A stretch of DNA of 9,486 nucleotides from an uncultured Ruminococcus sp. (GCA_947175975.1 CAMWOX010000054.1:1-9486); one strand, 5' to 3'. Counted from the first letter of the stretch, positions 1 through 6,857 are shown. A program made the numbers and translations. The notes: generated by a model not told the origin, from the letters alone.

Positions 1-984
1 ATGTACAGATACAGCGGTGTGATCCCTCTTTCCAATGCAGTTTCTGCTGAGCTTGTTCTCGGGACAGGTGCATTGGATTTATGGGTTGCAGATGTACAGG
101 ATGTTTTCCCATCTATCATGGAAGTCGCAAAGTGCTTTAAAACGACAGTAGTCACAACAAGTGAATCCGCAAGACTTCCCGGTGCGGAACGGTTTGAATA
201 TGACCATCATCATTTCAATATCGGGGAAACAAAGGCACTTGCCGAAAAAATTGTAAGACGTGCAATTGAAAGTTTTGAAAACAGAAAAGGGATTCCTGTT
301 TATATACCACCGTATGAGGTGGAAGCTGAAGTCGGTTTTTCGGTTGAGTATATTCACAGGAGATTCGGCAGTATGAAACCACTTGCAGAGGCGATAAAGA
401 GCGGTCAGATTCTCGGTATTGTCAATATGGTTGGCTGTAATAATCCGAAAGTTCTGTATGAAAAATGTATTGTTGATGTTGCAGATACACTTCTGAAAAA
501 CAATATACTGATTATTTCAAACGGCTGTGCATCCTTTCCGCTGATGAAACTCGGCTACTGTGCAGTTTCCGGAAAAGAAAAAGCCGGTGAAAGTCTGCGT
601 GCATTCCTTGAACCCGATTTACCGCCTGTATGGCATGTCGGAGAATGTATCGACAATACACGCTCTAGTGGTATTTTTGCAGGTATTGCCAATGAACTGG
701 GACATAACATGTATGAACTGCCATTTGCATTTTCTTCTCCTGAATGGGGGAATGAAAAGGGCATTGATGCAGCACTTGGATTCCGGCTGAATGGAATCAG
801 CTCCTATCATTGTGTGGAAGCGCAGATTTACGGTTCTGAGAATGTCATTGAATTTATGAAATATGGCACAAAGGAACTGCTTGGTTCTACCATGAATGTA
901 GATACGGATCCTGTAGCTCTTGCAGAAAAAATAGTTGCTGACATGAAGGAAAAACGCAAAGCGATTGGCTGGGATCAATCATAA
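1..984 (+). CDS. cooS: Anaerobic Ni-Fe carbon monoxide dehydrogenase catalytic subunit, C-terminal half (5' end outside window)
   Basis: Cytoplasmic CooS-family enzyme; the family interconverts CO and CO2 at a Ni-Fe-S cluster (cluster C). Only 327 residues are visible against about 630 in full-length CooS. The first visible Met aligns inside the family, so the gene almost certainly starts upstream. Using C. hydrogenoformans CODH-II numbering from memory, visible ligands are Cys146 (GCNN, C446), Cys176 (NGCAS, C476) and Cys216 (GECIDN, C526). The catalytic lysine is Lys253 in NEKG (K563). All spacings agree: 30 and 37 residues for C446-C476 and C526-K563, with C216 ten residues closer than in CODH-II. 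The C333 position, 112 residues before Cys146, is Asp34 (DVQD instead of DVQC). The family assignment is firm. Whether it oxidises CO is uncertain because of the missing ligand; a hybrid-cluster-protein-like redox role is an alternative. His261 and C295 equivalents lie outside. Two small membrane genes follow 16 bp downstream. Confidence 0.88.
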   Translation: MYRYSGVIPLSNAVSAELVLGTGALDLWVADVQDVFPSIMEVAKCFKTTVVTTSESARLPGAERFEYDHHHFNIGETKALAEKIVRRAIESFENRKGIPVYIPPYEVEAEVGFSVEYIHRRFGSMKPLAEAIKSGQILGIVNMVGCNNPKVLYEKCIVDVADTLLKNNILIISNGCASFPLMKLGYCAVSGKEKAGESLRAFLEPDLPPVWHVGECIDNTRSSGIFAGIANELGHNMYELPFAFSSPEWGNEKGIDAALGFRLNGISSYHCVEAQIYGSENVIEFMKYGTKELLGSTMNVDTDPVALAEKIVADMKEKRKAIGWDQS

Positions 985-986
985 TC

Positions 987-993
987 AGGAGGT
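987..993 (+). promoter_or_regulatory. Strong ribosome binding site AGGAGGT
   Basis: AGGAGGT ends 7 bases before the ATG at 1001. It fixes the start of the next gene there rather than at the in-frame ATG at 965, which lies inside the dehydrogenase gene and has no such site. Confidence 0.85.
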
Positions 994-1000
994 AATTTGT

Positions 1001-1384
1001 ATGGCTTGTTTTATTGTACCTGTTGCTGAGGCGATTGTTACAACAATTGCTGAAAAAACATTAAAGAAACATGAAGGGAATACAGACACAAACGATAAAA
1101 TCCCGTTTTCACAGAAACTCGGCATACTTAATGGTATGCTTTGGGGCGGTTCAGGATTGCTTGCTTTTGAACATCTCTGGCATGGTGAAATCACTCCTTT
1201 TTTTCCGTTCCTTACTAACGCTACAAATCCGGCAGATTTTGCGGAAATGATGCACGAAATGTCAACTGTCGGCGTTTGTATGTCGCTTGTTGTGACATTT
1301 GCATGGGCTTTCTCCATGATATGGCTTGAAAAAATCAGAAAAAAAGATATTTCTAAAAAAATTCCTAGGGAGACTGTAACATGA
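1001..1384 (+). CDS. Small conserved-looking membrane protein next to the CO dehydrogenase
   Basis: A 127-residue protein without a named family that I can recall. The N-terminus (residues 3-19, starting ACFIVPVAEA) is hydrophobic. Hydrophobic stretches at about 43-57 and 88-109 look like membrane helices, and the C-terminus is basic (KIRKKDISKK), so it is probably inside. Between helices lie conserved-looking polar residues: Glu57-His58, His61-Gly-Glu, Pro-rich FFPFL and His85. No CxxC motif or cofactor site is evident. It is preceded by an excellent ribosome binding site, lies 16 bp after the dehydrogenase stop, and overlaps the next gene by ATGA. This strongly suggests one operon and a joint role with the dehydrogenase, for instance anchoring or accessory. 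That role is inference. Start chosen from the ribosome binding site. Confidence 0.82.
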   Translation: MACFIVPVAEAIVTTIAEKTLKKHEGNTDTNDKIPFSQKLGILNGMLWGGSGLLAFEHLWHGEITPFFPFLTNATNPADFAEMMHEMSTVGVCMSLVVTFAWAFSMIWLEKIRKKDISKKIPRETVT

Positions 1385-1680
1385 CTTTACTGATTACAGG
1401 TTTTTCAGCAGTAATTTCTACATGGATATGGTATACAAACGAAAAAGCAAGAAAGCTGAAAACAGGAAAACTTTGTCTGACGTTCTGGAGCGCATCATTG
1501 ATGTGGCTGGTAGATGCTGTTGCTGAATATCTCAAAGTCGGTACAGCGTATTTTCAGCCGAATGTACAGGATATGCTGAATGATACTTTTCTTGGATTGT
1601 CAGTAATTGCGCTTACTCTTGTTGTGTGGATTATAGTAATCGTAATTAAAGACCCTGAAGAAATATTTAAGTTTAAGTAA
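1381..1680 (+). CDS. Small membrane protein, partner of the preceding gene
   Basis: A 99-residue protein of unrecognised family. Three hydrophobic stretches are seen, at about 3-18, 31-50 and 69-90. Between the first and second is a short positive loop (NEKARKLKTGK), and the end is charged (KDPEEIFKFK). It starts within the stop of the preceding gene (ATGA, 1381-1384), with AGGGAG at 1367-1372 as ribosome binding site, so translation is likely coupled and the two proteins are probably made in equal amounts. A hairpin terminator at 1755-1784 closes the operon. Being small, helical and paired, the two could form a membrane heteromer beside the dehydrogenase; nothing in the sequence shows an activity. 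Confidence 0.8.
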   Translation: MTLLITGFSAVISTWIWYTNEKARKLKTGKLCLTFWSASLMWLVDAVAEYLKVGTAYFQPNVQDMLNDTFLGLSVIALTLVVWIIVIVIKDPEEIFKFK

Positions 1681-1754
1681 CATCCCTCTCTACTGCATGC
1701 ACTTTCACGTTTTGCGCTACTTTTTGTCAGAAAGTCTAATTATGACGCAATTTA

Positions 1755-1784
1755 TCCCCCACCTTTATAGGTGGAGGATTTTTT
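1755..1784 (+). terminator. Rho-independent terminator of the CO dehydrogenase operon
   Basis: Arms 1755-1764 and 1769-1778 pair over 10 positions with one C/A mismatch around a TTAT loop. A run of six T follows at 1779-1784. It separates the dehydrogenase operon from the restriction-modification promoter. Confidence 0.85.
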
Positions 1785-1827
1785 GTTGATACTGGTTAAA
1801 AATTTTATTCATATCTCTTCTGGAGAA

Positions 1828-1856
1828 TTGACTTTTTCAGTGAGATATGATATACT
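1828..1856 (+). promoter_or_regulatory. Consensus sigma-A promoter of the restriction-modification operon
   Basis: TTGACT (1828-1833), a 17-base spacer, and TATACT (1851-1856). The start of transcription should be near 1863, giving a leader of about 110 bases before the nuclease. The promoter is closely similar to the one at 4736-4764: the same hexamers, the same spacer length, T-rich after the -35 and AA after the -10. Confidence 0.85.
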
Positions 1857-1901
1857 AAGAAAAGTGATCATGCAAAGATCTTAAAACATATGAAATAAGT
1901 T

Positions 1902-1948
1902 AATTCTCTTTTCAGAAAATTGAAGAATAGAGAATAAAACAGAGAATT
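1902..1948 (+). promoter_or_regulatory. Leader of the nuclease gene with mutually exclusive stem options
   Basis: AATTCTCT at 1902-1909 can pair with AGAGAAT at 1929-1935 (7 bp) or with AGAGAATT at 1941-1948 (8 bp), but not both. The second partner lies just upstream of the ribosome binding site AGAAAGGA (about 1955-1962). The complementarity is seen directly; any regulatory effect is inference. No separate controller (C) gene is present in this cassette. Confidence 0.35.
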
Positions 1949-1971
1949 TCTAAGAAGAAAGGATAATCAGA

Positions 1972-2814
1972 ATGGACAAGAATCAATCTTCCCGATTAAC
2001 TATACAACACAAGAACTCACGAGGGGCTGTAGGAATATTCGGGGATGAAGCGCAAAAACATGACAAAGAAGTTTTCAGTATTTCAAGGCTTGCAATGAAA
2101 GTGCTGGAAAAAGAATATCCCATGCTTACTTTTAGATATAGAAAATCTTTGAAAAAATCTGAAATAAATTCAGCTCTCCAGAAGATAGATACTGATTTAG
2201 GACAAACATTATTCGTAGAATCCGCTGAAATTAAGCCAGATGGTGGAATTATAGAAGTAATAGATGATAATGGAAATTGGAGGGTAGTTCTTGTTTCAGA
2301 GGCAAAGCATCAGGGAAATGACATTGAAAACATAAGAAAAGGACAGTTGGTTGGAAAAAACAACGACCAATTGACTATGGTTGCAGGGAACGCAATAGAA
2401 AGAGCGCATAAGAATATTTCTGAAATTGCAAATTTCATGTTGTCAGAGTTACATTTTCCTTATATTCTTTTTCTGGAAGGCTCAAATTTCCTGACCTATG
2501 ATGTGGTTGTGACGAAACCAGACGGAACTCCTGTAATATTAAAATACAATGCAGGGAATTTAAATAGGCTTGACAGATTAACAGCTGCCAACTATGGAAT
2601 GCCAATTAACACAAATCTTTGCGAGAATAAATTTGTCCTGTGTAACAGTACAACCATAATGTTACAGGCTGCATCTATCTATACACAAGGAGACGGTGAA
2701 AGATGGAACGAAAACAGGATGATAGAAGTAATGCTTGATGTTGCTCATACATCAATCAAAATCCTTGCAAGATACTTAGTTAATCAACTTACCTGGAAGC
2801 TTACCTGGAAATGA
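1972..2814 (+). CDS. ecoRIR-like: Type II restriction endonuclease, EcoRI/RsrI family, predicted GAATTC cutter
   Basis: A cytoplasmic homodimeric endonuclease by homology. The 280 residues align almost without gaps to EcoRI (277 residues, recalled from memory), with roughly 60% identity by eye. EcoRI Asp91, Glu111 and Lys113 correspond to Asp90 (KPDGG), Glu110 and Lys112 (SEAKHQ), so the PD-(E)XK active site is intact. The DNA-reading segment MAAGNAIER of EcoRI is here MVAGNAIER (136-144). Other nearly identical blocks are HKNISEIANFMLSE, FLEGSNFLT, LNRLDRLTAANYGMPIN and MLQAASIYTQGDG. Two recognition-related positions differ: EcoRI Ala138 is Val137 and Glu192 is Lys191. The C-terminus ends in a duplicated LTWK. 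The gene has its own promoter and a ribosome binding site before ATG 1972, and the methyltransferase follows 10 bp later. The symbol shows kinship only. Confidence 0.95.
   Translation: MDKNQSSRLTIQHKNSRGAVGIFGDEAQKHDKEVFSISRLAMKVLEKEYPMLTFRYRKSLKKSEINSALQKIDTDLGQTLFVESAEIKPDGGIIEVIDDNGNWRVVLVSEAKHQGNDIENIRKGQLVGKNNDQLTMVAGNAIERAHKNISEIANFMLSELHFPYILFLEGSNFLTYDVVVTKPDGTPVILKYNAGNLNRLDRLTAANYGMPINTNLCENKFVLCNSTTIMLQAASIYTQGDGERWNENRMIEVMLDVAHTSIKILARYLVNQLTWKLTWK
2788..2811 (+). repeat. 12-bp tandem duplication at the 3' end of the nuclease gene
   Basis: The 12-base unit CTTACCTGGAAR occurs at 2788-2799 and 2800-2811, differing only in the last base (G or A). It encodes LTWK twice, directly before the stop. 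EcoRI ends in QLTSK, so one copy seems ancestral and the second is a recent in-frame slip that lengthens the tail by four residues. Confidence 0.85.
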
Positions 2815-2824
2815 GAGGTAATAT

Positions 2825-3799
2825 ATGGCTATACATAATAAGTCACATCATAATCACGCTCTTCAGGCACTAAATAAAATGCGGAGAGAAAATTTAAAAA
2901 CAAAAAGCAGCAAGGATTTTTCCATCCCTGAAAAAACAGATATTTTTTTATGCATAGCTGATTGTCTGGAAGTGTTAAAGAGCCTTCCTGACAATTCTGT
3001 TCAGCTCATTTGTATTGATCCTCCATACAATTTGGAACTTGAAAATTGGGATGTCTATGAAAACTATATTCTATGGGCGGATGTTTGGCTAAAAGAAGCG
3101 TATCGGGTTTTAAGTCCTAATGGTAGCATGGTTGTATTCGGAGGGATTCAGTTCAGAGATGCGAAATCAGGTGATTTGATTGAGATTATACATCATTTAC
3201 GCTACCATTCCGAATTTAAACTAATAAATACTATAATCTGGCACTATAAAAACGGCATGTCCGCACATAGGTTTTTCGCTAATCGTCATGAAGAAGCAAT
3301 ATGGCTTGTAAAAGGAAATGATTATTACTTTGACCTTGATTCCGTAAGAGTAAAATATAGTGCTGAAGAACTGAAATTGGCACTAAAAGATAAAAGGTTG
3401 AATCCTGAGAATACAATAAAGGGAAAAAATCCTACAAATGTCTGGGAAATCGGACGATTAAACGGAAACAGCAAAGAAAGAGTGGGACATCCTACACAAA
3501 AACCAGTTGAAATAATCAGAAGAATTGTCAAAGCTTTATCCTATCCAGATTCGATTGTATTAGATTTCTTCTGCGGAAGTGGAACGACAGGAAGAGTATG
3601 CATTGAAGAAAAAAGAAATTGTATCCTATGTGATAGTGATGAAAAAACCAGAGAATATTTTGATTTGCACATACAAAAAATGAGAGAACTCGGCTGCAAA
3701 AATGAATTTGATATGGATGATTCCTACAAGGAATTTATTTCAAAAATCAAAGCAAGAGCAACTACAATCCAAAATTTGAAAAATGGAGAAATGACATGA
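2825..3799 (+). CDS. rsrIM-like: DNA adenine-N6 methyltransferase, beta class, M.RsrI type (cognate GAATTC methylase)
   Basis: Transfers a methyl group from S-adenosylmethionine to adenine, protecting host DNA from the nuclease just upstream. In 324 residues the catalytic motif IV DPPY (65-68) comes before motif I LDFFCGSGTT (246-255), the order of beta-class enzymes. Blocks I recall from M.RsrI of Rhodobacter recur in order: SHHN at the N-terminus, GMSAHRFFANRHEE, DKRLNPE, KNPTNVW, RLNGNS and ERVGHPTQKP. M.RsrI methylates GAATTC and partners an EcoRI-like nuclease; M.EcoRI is of another lineage. The ribosome binding site GAGAGG (2813-2818) overlaps the nuclease stop, so translation may be coupled. 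Methylase expression after the nuclease in one operon is a risky order. An internal promoter could exist, but I could not identify one. The 3' end overlaps the next gene by ATGA. Confidence 0.95.
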   Translation: MAIHNKSHHNHALQALNKMRRENLKTKSSKDFSIPEKTDIFLCIADCLEVLKSLPDNSVQLICIDPPYNLELENWDVYENYILWADVWLKEAYRVLSPNGSMVVFGGIQFRDAKSGDLIEIIHHLRYHSEFKLINTIIWHYKNGMSAHRFFANRHEEAIWLVKGNDYYFDLDSVRVKYSAEELKLALKDKRLNPENTIKGKNPTNVWEIGRLNGNSKERVGHPTQKPVEIIRRIVKALSYPDSIVLDFFCGSGTTGRVCIEEKRNCILCDSDEKTREYFDLHIQKMRELGCKNEFDMDDSYKEFISKIKARATTIQNLKNGEMT

Positions 3800-4614
3800 A
3801 AAAATACTTATTGCCGATTATTATGTTGGTAATATTTGAAACAATAGCAATCACACTCTGGATCACAAAAGACAATCTGTTTTATCTGTTCAATTTCAGC
3901 TATATCGGCATTTCTATTGCATTTGGCATTTTTTTATTTATCAGAAAGTATAAATACGCAAGACGAGTGACACAGCTTTTGGTTGGATTGTATATGCTGG
4001 TTTACTTAGGGCTGATTTGCAATGAAAATATGCAGATTGAAGGATTCTGGTACTATCTGTTTACTGGTGTATTCGAGGCAGCAACCATTCATTATGCAAT
4101 TGCTAAGATATTTGGAGCGTTCATCTTTGGACGAGGATGGTGTGGTTATGCCTGTTGGACAGCAATGGTTCTTGATTTCCTGCCTTATAAAATACCCAGC
4201 CAACCAAGAAAGAAAATTGGCTGGATTCGATACATCACATTTTCTGTTTCATTCCTGTTTGTTGCTGCACTGTTTCTTACTCATGTCAATAATATAGAAA
4301 AGATAATGTTCTGGGCATTTGTGATAGGAAATCTGCTATATTATGCTGTTGGTATTGGATTAGCATTTCTTTTCAAAGACAACAGGGCTTTTTGCAAATA
4401 TATATGTCCGATTACTGTATTCCTGAAACCAATGAGTTATTTTTCGTTACTTAGAATAAAATGTGATACAAGTAAGTGTATATCGTGCGGTAAATGCAAA
4501 AAAGTATGCCCAATGAATGTAGATGTAACGGATAATTCAAGAAAAAGGGAAAATGGAACAGAGTGTATTCTTTGTTTTGAATGTGTAAAGAACTGTCCAA
4601 AGGATGCTTTGTAA
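3796..4614 (+). CDS. NapH/CcoG-like polytopic membrane protein with two 4Fe-4S ferredoxin motifs
   Basis: A 272-residue membrane electron-transfer protein by family resemblance. About six hydrophobic helices are seen (roughly 5-22, 28-48, 60-76, 86-112, 143-163, 170-192). Cysteine pairs characteristic of the NapH/NosR/RdxA group flank the last helices: Cys116/Cys120 in GRGWCGYAC and Cys200/Cys204 in FCKYICP. The cytoplasmic tail holds two CxxCxxCxxxCP motifs at 228-238 and 257-267, binding two 4Fe-4S clusters. Relatives pass electrons between quinol or flavin partners and soluble acceptors; the partner here is unknown, and no flavin (FMN-binding) domain is present. It starts at ATG 3796 inside the methyltransferase stop, with GGAG at 3785-3788, and is the last gene before the terminator. 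Why a redox membrane protein is coupled to a restriction-modification pair is unexplained. Confidence 0.88.
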   Translation: MKKYLLPIIMLVIFETIAITLWITKDNLFYLFNFSYIGISIAFGIFLFIRKYKYARRVTQLLVGLYMLVYLGLICNENMQIEGFWYYLFTGVFEAATIHYAIAKIFGAFIFGRGWCGYACWTAMVLDFLPYKIPSQPRKKIGWIRYITFSVSFLFVAALFLTHVNNIEKIMFWAFVIGNLLYYAVGIGLAFLFKDNRAFCKYICPITVFLKPMSYFSLLRIKCDTSKCISCGKCKKVCPMNVDVTDNSRKRENGTECILCFECVKNCPKDAL

Positions 4615-4655
4615 AAGTCATGAACAATCTTTTTTCACGCTAAAATTTAAAGAAT

Positions 4656-4689
4656 AAAAAAGGAACGACCAAAAATCGCTCCTTTTTTT
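4656..4689 (+). terminator. Rho-independent terminator of the restriction-modification operon
   Basis: Arms 4656-4668 and 4676-4688 form a 13-position stem with one mismatch (A-rich base, then GGA-CGA/TCG-TCC). The loop is CCAAAAA, and the stem runs into seven T (4683-4689). Confidence 0.88.
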
Positions 4690-4735
4690 ATATTTTCAAC
4701 ATATTCTGTGTGTGTCGATAGAATAAGTTAGATGA

Positions 4736-4764
4736 TTGACTTTTTTGAAAAAATGTAGTATACT
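4736..4764 (+). promoter_or_regulatory. Consensus sigma-A promoter of the agr-like operon
   Basis: TTGACT (4736-4741), 17-base spacer, TATACT (4759-4764). Transcription should start about 10-14 bases before the ribosome binding site, giving a very short leader. I did not find the paired direct repeats expected of an AgrA operator in the 46 bases upstream. Confidence 0.85.
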
Positions 4765-4783
4765 AAAAATTGAGGTGAAATAC

Positions 4784-5497
4784 ATGACAGTGATTGCGAT
4801 TGCAGATGATGAGACAATCATTTTGCAGGAAATCCGGAAAAAAATAACAACAATTCTGGAAAACAAAGAATGTGAATTTGAAATTTTTGCTTTTTCTGAT
4901 GGAAAATCCCTGCTCCAATTCTGTCAGTCTCATAAAATAGATTTCTTGTTTCTTGATATTGCTATGCCCGGTATCAATGGAATAGATGTCGCCAAAAAAA
5001 TAAGAAGTCATAATGATACTGTTGAGATTGTATTTATTACAAATAAAGAAGAGATGGTTTATGAATCCATCAAATATGCACCTTTCCGATTTATCCGAAA
5101 AACAAAATTCAATGATGAAATTCAGGAAACAATTGACTGTTATTTTAAGAAAATTGGTTGGTTACATAGACAGTTGCTGTTTTCGACAGAGCATGGCAAA
5201 AGATCAGAATTTATTTTCAAAATTATCTATATTGAAGTAAAAAGCCATAAATTAACAGTTCACACAAAAAATACAGAATTTGAAGCAAATGGGAATCTCA
5301 ATTCTATTGAACTAGAACTACTCCAAGATGGATTTATCCGGACTCATCAGAGTTATCTTGTGAATTTTAGATATATCGATTTTATTCGGCACAAATGGAT
5401 CATTCTGGATGATGGCACACAATTGCCATTAAGCAGAGGAAAAGCAGAAAATGTGAAAAAAAAATTAATGCAATTTTCAAGGGAGATGCTGGTATAA
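4784..5497 (+). CDS. agrA: AgrA-like response regulator (receiver plus LytTR DNA-binding domain)
   Basis: A 237-residue cytoplasmic transcription regulator. The receiver domain (1-125) has the acidic pair Asp8-Asp9, the phospho-acceptor Asp58 in FLFLDIAMPG, Thr86 in FITN and the conserved Lys106. The LytTR domain (about 140-235) shows IIYIEVKSHKLTVHT, GFIRTHQSYLVNFRYID and the LPLSRGK end typical of AgrA/VirR-type regulators. The start at 4784 is chosen for the GAGGTG site (4772-4777) six bases upstream. An in-frame ATG at 4736 falls on the promoter -35 and cannot be used from that promoter. The stop shares one base with the next start (TAATG), so regulator and kinase are coupled. It probably activates target promoters when the sensor detects a peptide. 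Placing the regulator first, before kinase and AgrB, differs from the staphylococcal B-D-C-A order. Confidence 0.92.
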   Translation: MTVIAIADDETIILQEIRKKITTILENKECEFEIFAFSDGKSLLQFCQSHKIDFLFLDIAMPGINGIDVAKKIRSHNDTVEIVFITNKEEMVYESIKYAPFRFIRKTKFNDEIQETIDCYFKKIGWLHRQLLFSTEHGKRSEFIFKIIYIEVKSHKLTVHTKNTEFEANGNLNSIELELLQDGFIRTHQSYLVNFRYIDFIRHKWIILDDGTQLPLSRGKAENVKKKLMQFSREMLV

Positions 5498-6828
5498 TGT
5501 GGGATATGATAGAATATATGGCGACTGCAACCGAATCTATGATTTGTGCTGATTTTGCCATCCGTTTTCTGGAAAAGAAAAATAATTTTTTTACGATTCT
5601 GTGCTTTTGCGGCATCACAATCACCACAATGTTGATAACAACTATTCTGAACGAAGTCACGCTTCTGGAGGGTGCATTAGGATTTATCAGAATCGTAGTC
5701 TGTTTTCTGCTTATCCTTTTTTTACTGAACGGGAGTATATTTGAAAAAATAATGGCTTCCTTTATGACAGAATTAGCATTAGTGATCAGTAGTTTTGCAG
5801 GATTATCCATTATATCGGCTATGTTTCAGACTTCTACAACCAATTTAGTAGAGGAACAGAACTATGCAAGGATTCTTGCAATATTTTCAGCCAAACTTCT
5901 GCTGTTTCTTTTCACAAGAATTTTAATTAAAATAAAAAAGAAAAATAATTATCTGTTATCCCTGACAGAATGGATTATTCTAAGTATGATCTTTGCACTG
6001 ACCATATTTCTAGAAACGGAATTTGCAAAATTCGCTGTGGAAAATCAGATTTCCTCTGAGGATCTTTTTCTGCCAGCCACAAGCCTCTGTCTTGTGGCAA
6101 TTGACATACTGGCTTATTTTCTGATGATAGAAATCAGCAGAAAAAATGAAGAATCTGTACATGCAGTCATTGATAAAATGCAGGTTACATTATATGAGAA
6201 TCAATTAAGAGAATTAGAGACCAGATATGACGAAGTGCGGACAATCCGTCATGATATGAAAAACCATCTGGAATGCATTGGAATACTGATAGAAGAAAAC
6301 GACAAAGAGCGTGCCAAAAAATATATTCAGGATATGACGGATCAAAAACTTGGCTCTATGGATCAATATATCCAAACTAGCAATCGCATTGTGGATATAA
6401 TCGCTAATACAAAGCTTTCACAATGCAAAACAGAAAATATTCAGACAATCATCCATATAGGTGAGTTTTCCCTGGATATGGATGAAATTGATATATGTAT
6501 TATTTTAAGCAATCTATTTGATAATGCAATAGAATCATGCAGAAAAATCAGAGACCCGGATATAGAGAAAATTATCTATTTGGAGATTTCCCAGAAAAAA
6601 AGCTATGTCAATATTTTAATTAAAAATACAATTTCGGAATCTGTTCTGAAAAAGAATCCAGATTTACACACAACTAAGCAAAAAACATTACTACATGGTC
6701 TGGGAATCCATTCTATCAGAAATGTAGTGACAAAATACAATGGCATGATAGATTTCTGCGAAGAGAACTCTTGTTTTATAGCAGATATATGGATTCCGGG
6801 GAAAAAAGTAATTCACTATGCCAAATAG
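5497..6828 (+). CDS. agrC: AgrC-like GHKL sensor histidine kinase
   Basis: A 443-residue membrane sensor. The N-terminal half (about 1-212) has six or so hydrophobic segments (roughly 32-52, 61-79, 84-108, 124-146, 155-173, 193-212). A coiled dimerisation region follows, with the phospho-acceptor His252 in IRHDMKNHLE, as in AgrC. The ATPase part has the N box NLFDNAIES (339-347) and the G box HGLGIHSI (400-407), with a late D-box region around GEFSLDMDE. Members sense a cyclic peptide through the membrane part and phosphorylate the LytTR regulator. Start ATG 5497 overlaps the regulator stop, with GGGAG at 5480-5484. It is likely the receptor for whatever peptide the following AgrB matures. 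Confidence 0.93.
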   Translation: MWDMIEYMATATESMICADFAIRFLEKKNNFFTILCFCGITITTMLITTILNEVTLLEGALGFIRIVVCFLLILFLLNGSIFEKIMASFMTELALVISSFAGLSIISAMFQTSTTNLVEEQNYARILAIFSAKLLLFLFTRILIKIKKKNNYLLSLTEWIILSMIFALTIFLETEFAKFAVENQISSEDLFLPATSLCLVAIDILAYFLMIEISRKNEESVHAVIDKMQVTLYENQLRELETRYDEVRTIRHDMKNHLECIGILIEENDKERAKKYIQDMTDQKLGSMDQYIQTSNRIVDIIANTKLSQCKTENIQTIIHIGEFSLDMDEIDICIILSNLFDNAIESCRKIRDPDIEKIIYLEISQKKSYVNILIKNTISESVLKKNPDLHTTKQKTLLHGLGIHSIRNVVTKYNGMIDFCEENSCFIADIWIPGKKVIHYAK

Positions 6829-6857
6829 GAAAATTTTATGCTGTTTAGGAAAATCGC

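Noticed and set aside
619..978. Minus-strand frame of 119 codons
   Set aside because: Shadow of the dehydrogenase gene; the forward frame is clearly the family member.
965..1000. Start of the small membrane protein at 965
   Set aside because: Inside the dehydrogenase gene without a ribosome binding site; 1001 has AGGAGGT at ideal spacing.
4736..4783. Longer start of the response regulator at 4736
   Set aside because: That ATG-frame lies over the promoter -35/-10; the receiver domain begins properly at 4784 with GAGGTG upstream.
5400..5810. Minus-strand frame of 136 codons
   Set aside because: Antisense to the junction of regulator and kinase genes, no ribosome binding site and no recognisable protein features.
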